The position numbers were made by a program, and so were the translations under genes. This document shows, piece after piece, positions 51,523 to 60,623 of a DNA stretch of 64,000 bases. The notes under the pieces are model-generated. The model was not told the origin of the DNA and ran no database searches. It was given only the letters and a program-made list of their open reading frames with translations. This DNA comes from Anaerolineaceae bacterium oral taxon 439 (lineage in GTDB: Bacteria; Chloroflexota; Anaerolineae; Anaerolineales; Anaerolineaceae). The stretch's first letter is position 1; each line of letters starts with the position of its first letter. The DNA lies in the NCBI GenBank assembly GCA_001717545.1, contig CP017039.1, positions 1,054,001 to 1,118,000 on the forward strand. The letters run 5' to 3'.

Positions 51523-54024
51523 ATGGATGAAACGAAAGAACAGGTCCCCGCCGCTATTCAAGTACGCGGCGCGCGGGTGCATAACCTGAAAAATGTGGAC
51601 GTGAACATTCCGTTGAACAGGATCGTCGGGATCGCCGGAGTTTCCGGCTCGGGAAAATCTTCGCTGGCGCTTGGCGTCCTATACGCGGAAGGTTCCAGAA
51701 GATACCTGGAGGCCCTCTCTACCTATACGCGCAGGCGTATGACGCAAGAGGAGAAGGCGCAGGTGGACGAGATCCGCTACGTTCCCGCCGCGCTTGCGCT
51801 GCATCAGCGCCCAGGCGTCCCGGGTATGCGCAGCACCTTCGGCACTTCCACGGAACTCCTGAATGTACTGCGTCTCATGTTCTCCCGACTTGCAAGCCAT
51901 CGCTGTCCCAACGGACATTACGTCGCTCCATCTATGAACGTGGCTGCGGGGCTTCCCCTGGTGTGTCCGGACTGCGGCGGGAAGTTCTTTCCGCCGTCCG
52001 CTGAGGAGCTTTCCTTCAACAGCGCCGGAGCCTGTCCGAAATGCGACGGCACGGGCGTTGTGCGTGTCGTCGACGAATCTACGCTCGTACCGGACGATTC
52101 GCTTTCGATTGATGATGGGGCCGTCCTCCCGTGGCAGACGCTCATGTGGTCGCTTATGAAAGAGATTGCCCGGAAAATGGGGGTCCGGACAGACGTCCCA
52201 TTCCGCGAACTGACAGGCAAAGAAAAGGATTTTGTTTTTCATGGCGCTGCGGAAAAGGTTCACATGATCTATCAGAATCAGAAGACCGGAGCTTCCGGCG
52301 AAATGGATTTCACTTACTTTAACGCTATTTATACGGTGGAGAACGCGCTTGCAAAGGTGACGGACGAAAAGGGCATGAAGCGCGTCGAACGGTTCCTGAA
52401 GCAGGGTATCTGCCCGGACTGCGGCGGATCGAGGCTGTCCGACGCGGCCAGAGCGCCTCGGATTCGGGGAATTGGCCTGATGGATGCCTGCCGGATGACC
52501 CTGTCGGAGCTTACAGCCTGGGCGGAGACGATTCCGCCCGCGCTCCCGGAAGAAATGATTCCAATGGCGGAAAGCATCGGCGATTCTTTCCGTGGCATGG
52601 CGGCTCGCCTGCTTGATCTTGGCCTTGGGTATCTGACGTTAGACCGGGAGGGGGCTACGCTTTCTATCGGAGAACGCCAGCGCGTACAGCTTGCACGGTC
52701 TGTCCGAAATCGTACCACGGGCGTTCTCTATGTGCTGGATGAGCCGTCGATCGGATTGCACCCGTCCAACATCGAAGGGCTGAAGGGCGTGATGCGCGAT
52801 CTGGTAGCGGACGGGAATTCGATCGTGCTGGTAGATCACGATACGCAGCTTTTAAAAGAATCCGACTGGGTAATTGAGCTGGGACCGGAGGCTGGAGCGA
52901 AAGGCGGAACGGTCATCGCGCAGGGAACGCTTCCTGATCTTGAGGCGGATAGGAACTCCCGGATTGGCGGTTTTCTCTCCGGTTCGGAAACCATGCTGGT
53001 TCGCCGAAGAGCGGGCGCGGCGCATCTGTTCGATCTTGGAACGATCGAAATGAGCACCCGCGAGATTCACACGGTAAAACCGCTTCAGGTAAAAATCCCG
53101 AAAGGGCGGCTTATCGCCGTCACGGGAGTTTCCGGTTCCGGTAAGACGACGATGGTATTGGAAAGCCTGATACCAGGGCTTGACGCCGTCTGCAGGGGGA
53201 GAGCGCTTCCGCCTCATGTCAGGTCGATCGACGCGCCCGGAATTCATCAGGTAAAGCTGATCGACGCTTCGCCGATCGGGATCAATATCCGTTCCACTGT
53301 AGCTACCTACGCCAACGTGCATGATGAGCTTCGTAAGATTTATGCTCAGGCAGCGGACGCGAAGAAAATGAAGTACAAAGCCGGCGACTTCTCTTACAAC
53401 ACCGGGAAGCTGCGTTGTCCGACCTGCGACGGAACCGGCTCGATCAGTCTCGATATCCAGTTCCTGCCGGATGTGGAGATCGTCTGTCCGGACTGCGGCG
53501 GATCGAGGTACGGAAAGGAAGCTTCCTTGATAGCCCGCGCGAGGAAAGACGGCGGCGCGGCGTACACGCTTCCGCAGCTCATGGCTATGAGCGTGAACGA
53601 AGCTTTGGAAGCCTGCGACGATTTAAAACCGGTGCGCAGCCGTCTTCAGACGCTGTCCGACCTTGGGCTGGGCTATCTTACGCTCGGAGAAGCGACCCCG
53701 AGCCTGTCCGGCGGAGAGGCCCAGCGTTTGAAACTCGCGAGCGAGATGGGGAAAGGTCAGGAAGATACGGTATTTGTATTTGACGAGCCGACAATTGGTC
53801 TGCATCCGCTGGATGTACGAGTCTTACTTTCCGTGTTCCAGAGGTTGATCGACAGCGGCGCTACTGTCATCGCGATCGAGCACGACCTTGACCTCATTCA
53901 CAATGCGGACTATGTCATCGATATGGGGCCGGGAGGCGGTCAGGACGGCGGTCAAATCGTAGCTTCCGGCGCGCCGGAAGAAATCGCCGCAAGCAGGAAC
54001 AGCGTAACCGGAAAATATCTCTGA
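51523..54024 (+). CDS. UvrA-like ABC ATPase, short class
   Basis: An 833-residue UvrA relative with two ABC halves: Walker A GVSGSGKSS and GVSGSGKTT, signatures LSIGERQR and LSGGEAQR, and Walker B VLYVLDEPSIGLH and FVFDEPTIGLH. Zinc-finger cysteines appear as CPKC, CPDC, CPTC and CPDC. It is about 110 residues shorter than housekeeping UvrA and resembles the UvrA2/drug-resistance group of Firmicutes and actinobacteria, which bind DNA or DNA-bound drugs. Codon choice is less GCG-rich than in neighbours. Together with the AT-rich flanks this suggests transfer. The ATG at 51523 has AGAGGA at good spacing. Confidence 0.88.
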   Translation: MDETKEQVPAAIQVRGARVHNLKNVDVNIPLNRIVGIAGVSGSGKSSLALGVLYAEGSRRYLEALSTYTRRRMTQEEKAQVDEIRYVPAALALHQRPGVPGMRSTFGTSTELLNVLRLMFSRLASHRCPNGHYVAPSMNVAAGLPLVCPDCGGKFFPPSAEELSFNSAGACPKCDGTGVVRVVDESTLVPDDSLSIDDGAVLPWQTLMWSLMKEIARKMGVRTDVPFRELTGKEKDFVFHGAAEKVHMIYQNQKTGASGEMDFTYFNAIYTVENALAKVTDEKGMKRVERFLKQGICPDCGGSRLSDAARAPRIRGIGLMDACRMTLSELTAWAETIPPALPEEMIPMAESIGDSFRGMAARLLDLGLGYLTLDREGATLSIGERQRVQLARSVRNRTTGVLYVLDEPSIGLHPSNIEGLKGVMRDLVADGNSIVLVDHDTQLLKESDWVIELGPEAGAKGGTVIAQGTLPDLEADRNSRIGGFLSGSETMLVRRRAGAAHLFDLGTIEMSTREIHTVKPLQVKIPKGRLIAVTGVSGSGKTTMVLESLIPGLDAVCRGRALPPHVRSIDAPGIHQVKLIDASPIGINIRSTVATYANVHDELRKIYAQAADAKKMKYKAGDFSYNTGKLRCPTCDGTGSISLDIQFLPDVEIVCPDCGGSRYGKEASLIARARKDGGAAYTLPQLMAMSVNEALEACDDLKPVRSRLQTLSDLGLGYLTLGEATPSLSGGEAQRLKLASEMGKGQEDTVFVFDEPTIGLHPLDVRVLLSVFQRLIDSGATVIAIEHDLDLIHNADYVIDMGPGGGQDGGQIVASGAPEEIAASRNSVTGKYL

Positions 54025-54084
54025 AGAACCTGGCCCTGAATTTTTCAAGAGTTGAGAAAGATGATTCGTGGTTTCCATTCGTTA

Positions 54085-54112
54085 TTGACAGAGTTTTTAA
54101 ATCAGAATGATA
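54085..54112 (+). promoter_or_regulatory. Candidate promoter between UvrA-like gene and small peptide
   Basis: TTGACA is followed after about 17-18 bases by TGATAT/GATATA and lies some 30 bases before a short reading frame with a good ribosome site. Confidence 0.5.
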
Positions 54113-54142
54113 TAAGAGCTTTTATTCTAACAGGAGATTGAA

Positions 54143-54235
54143 ATGAGTACAGTTCAGGAAATAAACGAGATCATTTGCGCACCGCGCATAAATCCTGAGA
54201 CGGAAATCAAAAAAATAAGCATAAAATCGAAATAA
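54143..54235 (+). CDS. Possible 30-residue peptide
   Basis: A frame of 31 codons follows CAGGAGATTGAA. The product (MSTVQEINEIICAPRINPET, then Lys-rich end) is not recognised and is either a real small protein or the truncated start of a lost gene in this decayed stretch. Confidence 0.3.
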   Translation: MSTVQEINEIICAPRINPETEIKKISIKSK

Positions 54236-54506
54236 GGGAGAAGCGCGGTTATCAGCTTTTGACGGCCGATCAGCACAATAGATCATTTATAAATTATAGT
54301 AAATATATGATAAAGTATAACAAAAAAGATCATTAGCTCGTTCGTATTTGTAAGAATACGCCTGCCTTCGTTTCGGGTACTTGCGCCCAATGAACAGGCG
54401 TTTTATTTTTAGCAGGGCCTGCTGAAAAAAACGGAATGATATTCCGTATTTGTCGGAAACGTCTGATATCATATAAGAAACGCACAGCGGAAAGGAGCGG
54501 TCCCGC

Positions 54507-54635
54507 ATGTATATTGAGCGAAAAATAGAAAACAGGCTGATCTACCTGTCGGAGCATTTTCCGGCTCTGGTTCTTACCGGCGCGCGCCAGACCGGGAAAA
54601 CGACGGTTCGGTTTGACGAAAACGCGGGAGCGTGA
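54507..54635 (+). pseudogene. 5' remnant of an AAA (DUF4143-type) ATPase
   Basis: After GGAAAGGAG and an ATG, the product starts MYIERKIENRLIYLSEHFPA and LVLTGARQTGKTTV, the opening of AAA ATPases with a C-terminal DUF4143 domain, up to and including Walker A. It then runs into an unrelated end and stops after 42 residues. The normal protein has about 400 residues. tRNA-Lys begins 23 bases later, so the deletion joint lies beside a tRNA gene. Confidence 0.75.
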
Positions 54636-54658
54636 TAAGATATGAACCGTCGTTCTGA

Positions 54659-54730
54659 GGGCGTATAGCTCAATGGTAGAGCAGTGGCCTTTTAAGCCAT
54701 TTGTTTTGGGTTCGAGTCCCAATACGCTCA
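54659..54730 (+). tRNA. tRNA-Lys (anticodon TTT)
   Basis: Acceptor GGGCGTA pairs with TACGCTC (one G-T), D arm AGCTC-AATGGTA-GAGC, anticodon loop CTTTTAA with TTT, and T arm TTGGG-TTCGAGT-CCCAA. CCA is not encoded. It stands directly upstream of greA and lysS, the synthetase that charges it. Confidence 0.95.
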
Positions 54731-54747
54731 CACGAAATCTGAAGTTT

Positions 54748-54776
54748 CCTCCTTTCGGGGAGGTATTTTATTTTAT
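54748..54776 (+). terminator. Short terminator after tRNA-Lys
   Basis: CCTCC-loop-GGAGG is followed by TATTTTATTTTATT. The stem is short, so some read-through into greA is possible. Confidence 0.6.
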
Positions 54777-54799
54777 TGAATGTGCTTTTCAGAGGTGTT

Positions 54800-55267
54800 A
54801 TGGACAAAGTAATTCTGACGCAGGAAGGTTACGAGAAATTAAAAAAAGAGTTAAGCGATCTGATCGACGTTAAACGCGTCGAAATCGCAAACCGGCTGCG
54901 CGACGCGATCGAGAGCGGCGATAACGATCTGCTCGAGAACGCTGAGTTCGAGGCGATCAAGAACGAGCAGTCGTTTATCGAAGGCCGGATCAACGAAATC
55001 GAGCGCATGTTAGCGGTCTCGAGGATCGCCGACGACTCGCCGCATTCGGGCGAAATCGCGATCGGATCGACGATTACGGTTCAGGAGGACGGCGAGGAAG
55101 AGGAATCGTACGTTATTGTCGGCGCGGCGGAAGCCAACCTCGAATCGGGGAAGATTTCCTATGAATCGCCGATCGGCCGCGCGGTCATGGGTCATCAAAA
55201 GGGCGACGTCGTCGAGGTCACGGCGCCCGCCGGCGCGTTCCGTCTGAAAATCGTCGACGTTAAGTAA
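54800..55267 (+). CDS. greA: Transcription elongation factor GreA
   Basis: A 155-residue GreA: MDKVILTQEGYEKLKKEL opens the coiled-coil domain, with acidic tip residues around SGDNDLLENAEFEAIK, and the C-terminal FKBP-like domain has SYESPIGRAVMGHQKGDVVE. It rescues backtracked RNA polymerase. The ATG at 54800 fits the family start and has AGAGGTG ahead. lysS follows 23 bases later. Confidence 0.96.
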   Translation: MDKVILTQEGYEKLKKELSDLIDVKRVEIANRLRDAIESGDNDLLENAEFEAIKNEQSFIEGRINEIERMLAVSRIADDSPHSGEIAIGSTITVQEDGEEEESYVIVGAAEANLESGKISYESPIGRAVMGHQKGDVVEVTAPAGAFRLKIVDVK

Positions 55268-55290
55268 CGATTGGCACGAAAAGATCAATT

Positions 55291-56841
55291 ATGAAGCTAA
55301 ACGATTTAGAACAGGTTCGCGTTGAAAAACTCAACGCGCTGGCGGCGCAGGGGATTCCGCCGTATCCGACGCGCTCCGGGGTAACGCTCCGGATTGGAGA
55401 CGCGATCGCTCGTTTTCAGGCGGCGGAGGCAGCCGGGACCGCGGCGGCGGAGCCCGTCGCAGCGACGATCGCCGGGCGGATGCGTTCGCTCCGCGTTATG
55501 GGAAAGCTCGCTTTTACGCATATCGAAGACAATTCCGGGCGGATCCAGCTGTTTCTCCGCGTCAACGAGCTCGGGGACCAGCTGGCTTTCTTCAAGGAGT
55601 ATTTTGATATCGGCGATTTTATCGAAGCGACGGGAACGATCGCGCGGACGAAAACGGGCGAAATATCGCTGATCGCGACGTCGATCCGGATGCTCTCCAA
55701 GGCGATTACGCCGCTTCCGGCGGCGAAGGAGGAGCTCGTCGACGGGGTCACGGTCCGGCACACCGCGCTCAGCGATCCGGAAATCCGTTACCGTCAGCGC
55801 TATGCCGACCTGATCGTCAATCCGGACGTCAAACGGATTTTTAAGACGCGGGCGAAAATCGTTTCCGCGCTGCGCGAATTTTTAGACCGTCACGATTTTC
55901 TCGAGGTCGAAACGCCGATTCTCCAGCCGATTTACGGCGGCGCGGCGGCGCGCCCGTTTACGACGCATCATAACCAGCTGCATCAGGATTTGTACCTGCG
56001 GATTTCGTTCGAGCTGTACCTGAAACGGCTTCTGGTCGGCGGGCTTGACCGGGTTTACGAAATCGGACGCGATTTCCGGAACGAAGGCGTTTCGTATAAG
56101 CATAACCCGGAGTTTACGCAGCTTGAATTCTACTGCGCTTATTTTGATTACCTGAAGGTCATGGACTTTACCGAAGAGATGATCCGGTACACGGCGGAAC
56201 GGGCGCTGGGAACGACGAAGGTCACGTATAACGGGGCTGAGATCGATTTCGGGAAACCGTGGAACCGGGTAAACATGCGCGAGGGAATTCTCGAAAAAAC
56301 CGGGATCGACTTCGCGGAATATGAAAGCGCGGAAGCGCTCGCCGGGGCGATGGCGGAGAGGGGTATCCCGTCGAAACCCGGAACGCCGCGCGGCAAGCTC
56401 ATCGACCAGTTGGTTGGGGACTTCCTCGAACCGACGTTTATCCAGCCAACGTTCCTTTACGATTATCCCTGGGAAATTTCGCCGTTAGCGAAGCGGAAGC
56501 CGGACGACCCGACGATGACCGAGCGGTTCGAAGGGTATGTCGCGGGGATGGAGCTTTGCAACGCGTTTACTGAGCTGAACGATCCGATCGATCAGGAGAC
56601 GCGTTTCCTTGAAATGGGGCGAGCGTATGATGCCGATGATGACGAGAATAACCCGATCGACGAAGATTACCTGCGGGCGATGCGGTACGGGATGCCGCCG
56701 AACGGCGGTTTCGGAATGGGGATCGATCGGCTGACGATGCTGTTTACCGATTCGAGTACGATTCGCGAGGTCCTCCTCTTTCCGCACCTGCGCGACCGCG
56801 GGCAGGGCGGGGACGAGGGCGGATCGGCGGAAGGCGTATGA
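55291..56841 (+). CDS. lysS: Lysyl-tRNA synthetase, class II
   Basis: A 516-residue class II synthetase. The N-terminal OB fold binds the anticodon (AGRMRSLRVMGKLAFTHIED-like segment). Motif 1 is near VETPILQPIYGGAAARPF. Motif 2 is EIGRDFRNEGVSYKHNPEFT. Motif 3 is NGGFGMGIDRLTML. An acidic DDENNPIDEDY insertion is normal here. It charges tRNA-Lys and lies in the same cluster as the tRNA-Lys gene. Confidence 0.96.
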   Translation: MKLNDLEQVRVEKLNALAAQGIPPYPTRSGVTLRIGDAIARFQAAEAAGTAAAEPVAATIAGRMRSLRVMGKLAFTHIEDNSGRIQLFLRVNELGDQLAFFKEYFDIGDFIEATGTIARTKTGEISLIATSIRMLSKAITPLPAAKEELVDGVTVRHTALSDPEIRYRQRYADLIVNPDVKRIFKTRAKIVSALREFLDRHDFLEVETPILQPIYGGAAARPFTTHHNQLHQDLYLRISFELYLKRLLVGGLDRVYEIGRDFRNEGVSYKHNPEFTQLEFYCAYFDYLKVMDFTEEMIRYTAERALGTTKVTYNGAEIDFGKPWNRVNMREGILEKTGIDFAEYESAEALAGAMAERGIPSKPGTPRGKLIDQLVGDFLEPTFIQPTFLYDYPWEISPLAKRKPDDPTMTERFEGYVAGMELCNAFTELNDPIDQETRFLEMGRAYDADDDENNPIDEDYLRAMRYGMPPNGGFGMGIDRLTMLFTDSSTIREVLLFPHLRDRGQGGDEGGSAEGV

Positions 56842-57506
56842 CGCGGTTCGGCGTTCTCTGGGATCTCGACGGAACGATCACTGATTCGTTTAACTGCTTT
56901 TATGACGGGCTGATCGAGTTTTTCGACGCGAACGGTTTCGCGATCCGGCCCGATCCTGAAAGCTATCGCGCGGCTTTTTTTGGGAAGACGATGGATACGA
57001 TTCTTAACGCGATCGCACCGGCTCCGCTCGCTGAAGACGATTTACGGCGGCTCAGCGCCGCGTATACGGATCTCTGCGCAGAGCGGGCGAAGAAGCCGGG
57101 AGCGATTACGATGGTTCCCGGGGTTGATCGGGTTATTTCGGAGCTGCGTTCAAATAACGTCCCGCAGGCGATCGGTTCGTCGAGCGTTCTGAAAATGATC
57201 CAGGGGGAGCTCGCCGGAATCGGACTCTTCGAGTATTTTGATAATATTGTATCGGGGGCGCTGCTGCCGTCGAAACCGGCGCCGGATATATTCCGTGTCG
57301 CCGCGGCGTCGCTCGGACTGCGCGCGGAGGCGTGCGTCGTATTTGAGGATTCGAAGATGGGCGTAGCGGCGGCGAAGGCGGCCGGGGCGCGCTGTATCGC
57401 GATCGCGACGTCCAACCCGCCTGAAGCGTTGGCTCAGGCGGATCTCGTTCTTGAATCGTATGATGGACTGGAGTTGGGAACGATTGCCCGTCTGGCCGGC
57501 GAATAG
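56838..57506 (+). CDS. HAD-family phosphatase (beta-phosphoglucomutase-like)
   Basis: A 222-residue HAD enzyme of subfamily IA: WDLDGTITDS (nucleophile Asp at position 8 or 9), a helical cap, GSSSVLKMIQ (motif II), a Lys in PSKPAPDIF (motif III) and VVFEDSKMGVAAAKAAG (motif IV). Substrate could be a sugar phosphate or phosphoglycolate. It overlaps lysS by four bases. Confidence 0.87.
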   Translation: MTRFGVLWDLDGTITDSFNCFYDGLIEFFDANGFAIRPDPESYRAAFFGKTMDTILNAIAPAPLAEDDLRRLSAAYTDLCAERAKKPGAITMVPGVDRVISELRSNNVPQAIGSSSVLKMIQGELAGIGLFEYFDNIVSGALLPSKPAPDIFRVAAASLGLRAEACVVFEDSKMGVAAAKAAGARCIAIATSNPPEALAQADLVLESYDGLELGTIARLAGE

Positions 57507-57854
57507 GAACGTTCGATCGGCTCCCTGATTTCAGGTTCGTCCGGGGCTTCGCGGTTGCGGGGCCCCTTTTGATCCCTGCTGGGAAAAAAGTCATGTGATT
57601 CTTATGACAGGAGTTTTGGGCTCTTGGGCGACGCGCCCTGTTTTTTCTTCGCGCTGCGGATATTTATGATGAACTTATGTTCTCCGAAGAGCATGGAACG
57701 GTTTTTTCTTCGTCGGAAAATTCGGTCAGCAGGCTGTTTTTGCGCTGAATTTTCGTTTTTCCGAAAACGGAATATATGGGGGATGATTTTTCGACTGATG
57801 CCGTAAAGCTGAAAACGGATGTCATAAATTTATCCCGGTTCGGCTTTTTTTTCG
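57507..57854. other. Intergenic region, one terminator, no gene seen
   Basis: No convincing reading frame is seen here; the short frames use atypical codons and lack ribosome sites. It holds an intrinsic terminator at 57626-57646. Confidence 0.5.
57626..57646 (+). terminator. Intrinsic terminator downstream of the HAD gene
   Basis: GGGC-GACGC-GCCC followed by TGTTTTTT. Confidence 0.7.
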
Positions 57855-57883
57855 TTGTACCTCCTCGGAACTGCTGATATACT
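57855..57883 (+). promoter_or_regulatory. Promoter of the DUF5679 gene
   Basis: TTGTAC and TATACT are separated by exactly 17 bases, about 63 bases before the ATG at 57946. Confidence 0.7.
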
Positions 57884-57945
57884 ACCTAAATACCCGGGGG
57901 CAATACGGCTCCCGGCGAATAACTTGAAAAGTGGAGAATACTAAA

Positions 57946-58119
57946 ATGGAAGGTTATTGTGTGAAATGCAAAGCGAAGCGAGAAATTAAGGATCCGGTCG
58001 CGGGCTTCAATAAACGCGGAAGCGCCGTCGTCTATGGTACCTGCCCGGACTGCGGAACGAAAATTTATCGCATTGGTCGCACTCCGTTGCACGACGGAAT
58101 GGAAGCGCCGAAAAACTAA
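57946..58119 (+). CDS. DUF5679-type zinc-ribbon protein
   Basis: A 57-residue protein: EGYCVKCKAKREIKDP, a central FNKRGSAVVYGTCPDCGT and IYRIGRTPLHDG. The two CxxC pairs (CVKC, CPDC) form a zinc ribbon. The family is widespread in Chloroflexota and its function is unknown; the TCPDCGTKIYRIG part resembles that of DNA topoisomerase-associated ribbons. I prefer the ATG at 57946 over an upstream GTG. It has its own promoter and terminator. Confidence 0.87.
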   Translation: MEGYCVKCKAKREIKDPVAGFNKRGSAVVYGTCPDCGTKIYRIGRTPLHDGMEAPKN

Positions 58120-58139
58120 GGTTCCTCGGTTGACAATTT

Positions 58140-58168
58140 GCCACGCGGCAGGTCCGTGTGGCTTTTTT
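58140..58168 (+). terminator. Intrinsic terminator after the DUF5679 gene
   Basis: GCCACGCGG, five-base loop, CCGTGTGGC, then TTTTTTT. Confidence 0.9.
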
Positions 58169-58211
58169 TATTCATGGGCGCGGTACGGTAAAATAGGGGC
58201 AGGGAATCAGG

Positions 58212-59321
58212 ATGAAAAAGCTTTTTTGGATCATGCATGATTTGGAATTCGGCGGCGCGGAATCGATGACGATTCAGCTTCTTCCGGCGTTTGTCGACGC
58301 CGGGTATGACGTGACGCTGTTCCTGGTCCGGACGGGGGGCGGTTTATTCGAAAAACTCGATCCGCGCGTCAGGTTGATTTCGCCGGACGCAGCGTCGCTG
58401 CGGCGGGGCCTGCGTCCGTTGGCGGAGGCGCTTCGGACCGTCCGACCGGACGTCGTCGTCTCGAACCTGACGCACCTGAACCTGGCGGCGATCCTGACCG
58501 CGCGGCTGCTGCGGCTGGACGCGGCGCTGATTGTAATCGAGCATAGCACCCCTTCGCTGAACAATACGCAGAGTATCAAGGAACGATCCCTCGCTTCATT
58601 GGCTTCGCTTGCGTATCGGCTCGCCGACCGTGTCGTGGCCGTATCACAGGGCGCCGCGGAGGACATTCTGCGCATGATGCGCCTTCCCGCGGCGAAGGTC
58701 GCGGTCGTCTACAATCCGATCGACGCGGACGCGATCCGAGCGCAGGCGGAGGAACCGACCGGGATCGACGCGATCGATCAGGCCGAAACGCCGCTGATCG
58801 TCGCTGTTGGGCGTCTCGAGCGGCAGAAGAATTTTTCGTTCCTGATCCGCGCGTTCCGGCTCGTTCGGGATCGGCGCGATTGCCGGCTCGTCCTCGTCGG
58901 CGACGGAAGCGAAGCGGCGGAGCTGAAACGGCTCGCGGCGGAGCTGAAGCTCGCGGACGACGTCCTTTTTCCGGGGTTTCAGGCGAACCCGTTCGCGTTT
59001 ATCGCGCGAGCGAACGTTTTGAGCTGCAGCTCGGAATACGAAGGCTTTAATCGGACGATCGCTGAGGCGCTGACGCTGGGGACGCCGGTCGTTTCGGTCG
59101 ACTGCCCGTCCGGGCCGGCGGAAATCCTGGCGAACGGGGTATATGGCCGGTTGACGCCAGTGGGTGAGCTGAACGCGTTTGCGGATGCGCTCCTCGCGGC
59201 GCTCGGACCGATCCCGCCGGAGGAGCGGGCGCGGCTCCGGGCGCGCGGGAACGACTTTTCGGTCGGGCGGATTTTTACGGCAATGGAAAACGTGATCCAG
59301 TCGGCATCCGGGGATCGTTAA
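58212..59321 (+). CDS. GT4-family glycosyltransferase
   Basis: A 369-residue GT-B fold enzyme: LEFGGAESMTIQLLPAF at the start, VVYNPIDAD, VAVGRLERQKNFSFLIRAF and LSCSSEYEGFNRTIAEAL with the E-x7-E donor motif. It resembles retaining glycosyltransferases of exopolysaccharide or glycolipid synthesis. No other sugar-synthesis gene is adjacent, so the acceptor is unknown. The ATG at 58212 follows a weak AGGG site. Confidence 0.9.
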   Translation: MKKLFWIMHDLEFGGAESMTIQLLPAFVDAGYDVTLFLVRTGGGLFEKLDPRVRLISPDAASLRRGLRPLAEALRTVRPDVVVSNLTHLNLAAILTARLLRLDAALIVIEHSTPSLNNTQSIKERSLASLASLAYRLADRVVAVSQGAAEDILRMMRLPAAKVAVVYNPIDADAIRAQAEEPTGIDAIDQAETPLIVAVGRLERQKNFSFLIRAFRLVRDRRDCRLVLVGDGSEAAELKRLAAELKLADDVLFPGFQANPFAFIARANVLSCSSEYEGFNRTIAEALTLGTPVVSVDCPSGPAEILANGVYGRLTPVGELNAFADALLAALGPIPPEERARLRARGNDFSVGRIFTAMENVIQSASGDR

Positions 59322-59479
59322 CGGTAGGTTAATTTTTCCCGAATGGGGAATGAAATTGAGACTGCCGTCGGGGATGTCTACCGTTTAACGGTACAATTCT
59401 GTTTGGCTCCTTGCCGCGCCTGTCGGATCCGGAATCGGATCATGGCGGGGATCGGCAAGGAGCGGAACGGAGAAGGATC

Positions 59480-60616
59480 ATGATCTGGGTATTGATTCAG
59501 TTTTTACTGATGTTCAGTCTTATTTTATTTTTGCATGAGTCGGGTCATTTTATCGCGGCGAAGGCGTTCGGCGTTGAGGTCGAGGAATTCGGTTTCGGCC
59601 TTCCGCCGAGGATCGTTAAATTATTTACCTGGAAGGGTACCGATTTTACGCTGAACTGGCTTCCGATCGGCGCGTTCGTGAAGCCCAGGGGGGAGTTCGA
59701 CGACGAGAGCGCGACGATGGAAGGCGGGTTCAAAAGCGTCGGCCCATGGAAACAGCTGATCATTTATTTTGCCGGGCCGCTGATGAATCTACTGACGCTG
59801 GTCGTCGTCCTGCTGATCATCGCGCAGCTGGTCGGGATTCCCAATACCCGCGTCGTCATGATCGACCGGGTCCTTCCGGATTCGCCGGCGGCGCATGCCG
59901 GGCTTCGGTCCGGCGACGTTTTCGTAACGGTTAACGGGATTCGGGTAGACAGCATGCAGATCGGGACCGGGCTTTTCTACGACGCGGCGGGGCTTGAGAA
60001 CCGGATCGTTTTTGAGCGCGGCGGCGAGGAATTCACGGTGATGGTGACGACGCTGAAAGAGCCGCCGGCAGGGCGCGGTCCGTTGGGGGTGGTGCTGACG
60101 AATCCGATGCGGAAGGTTTCGTTTGGCGAAGGGATCCGGATCGGGATCCAGGATTCGTTCGGAATGATCCGCGGGTATCTTCAAAGTCTCGGGATGCTCT
60201 TCTCGGGTCAGGTCGATCCCAACGTCGGACTGGTTGGGCCGGTTGGAATTTTCTCGATGTATCAGGACGTCGCGGAGGACGACGCGGAGATCCTCGAAAA
60301 GCGGAAGGAGCGGGAAGCGCTGGCGGCCGCGGGCGAGGATTTATCCGAAGACTCCGGCGCGGATTCCGCGCTGCCATGGTACAACAGGCTGATGTTTTTC
60401 GCGATGATCTCGATGGCGGTGGGGATTTCGAACCTGCTGCCGATTCCGGCGCTGGACGGCGGTCGGATGATGCTGCTGGTTCCGGAGCTGATCTTCCGGA
60501 AGCGGGTGCCGATGAAGGTTGAAGCCTGGCTGAACGTGGCGGGCATGGTCCTGATTATCGGATTAAGCGTGTACCTGATTTTCAAGGACGTTTTTATCAT
60601 GGTAACGGGGTCGTAA
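59480..60616 (+). CDS. rseP: RseP-family site-2 protease
   Basis: A 378-residue membrane metalloprotease: HESGHF (HExxH) in the first helix, a PDZ domain (VLPDSPAAHAGLRSGDVFVT), and LLPIPALDGGRMM with the second-site NPxPxLDG pattern. An unusual charged insert (EDDAEILEKRKEREALAAAG) lies before the last helices. It cleaves membrane-embedded anti-sigma factors or signal peptides. The ATG at 59480 follows GGAGAAGGAT. It is separated by 7 bases from the HEAT-repeat gene. Confidence 0.92.
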   Translation: MIWVLIQFLLMFSLILFLHESGHFIAAKAFGVEVEEFGFGLPPRIVKLFTWKGTDFTLNWLPIGAFVKPRGEFDDESATMEGGFKSVGPWKQLIIYFAGPLMNLLTLVVVLLIIAQLVGIPNTRVVMIDRVLPDSPAAHAGLRSGDVFVTVNGIRVDSMQIGTGLFYDAAGLENRIVFERGGEEFTVMVTTLKEPPAGRGPLGVVLTNPMRKVSFGEGIRIGIQDSFGMIRGYLQSLGMLFSGQVDPNVGLVGPVGIFSMYQDVAEDDAEILEKRKEREALAAAGEDLSEDSGADSALPWYNRLMFFAMISMAVGISNLLPIPALDGGRMMLLVPELIFRKRVPMKVEAWLNVAGMVLIIGLSVYLIFKDVFIMVTGS

Positions 60617-60623
60617 AACGGAA

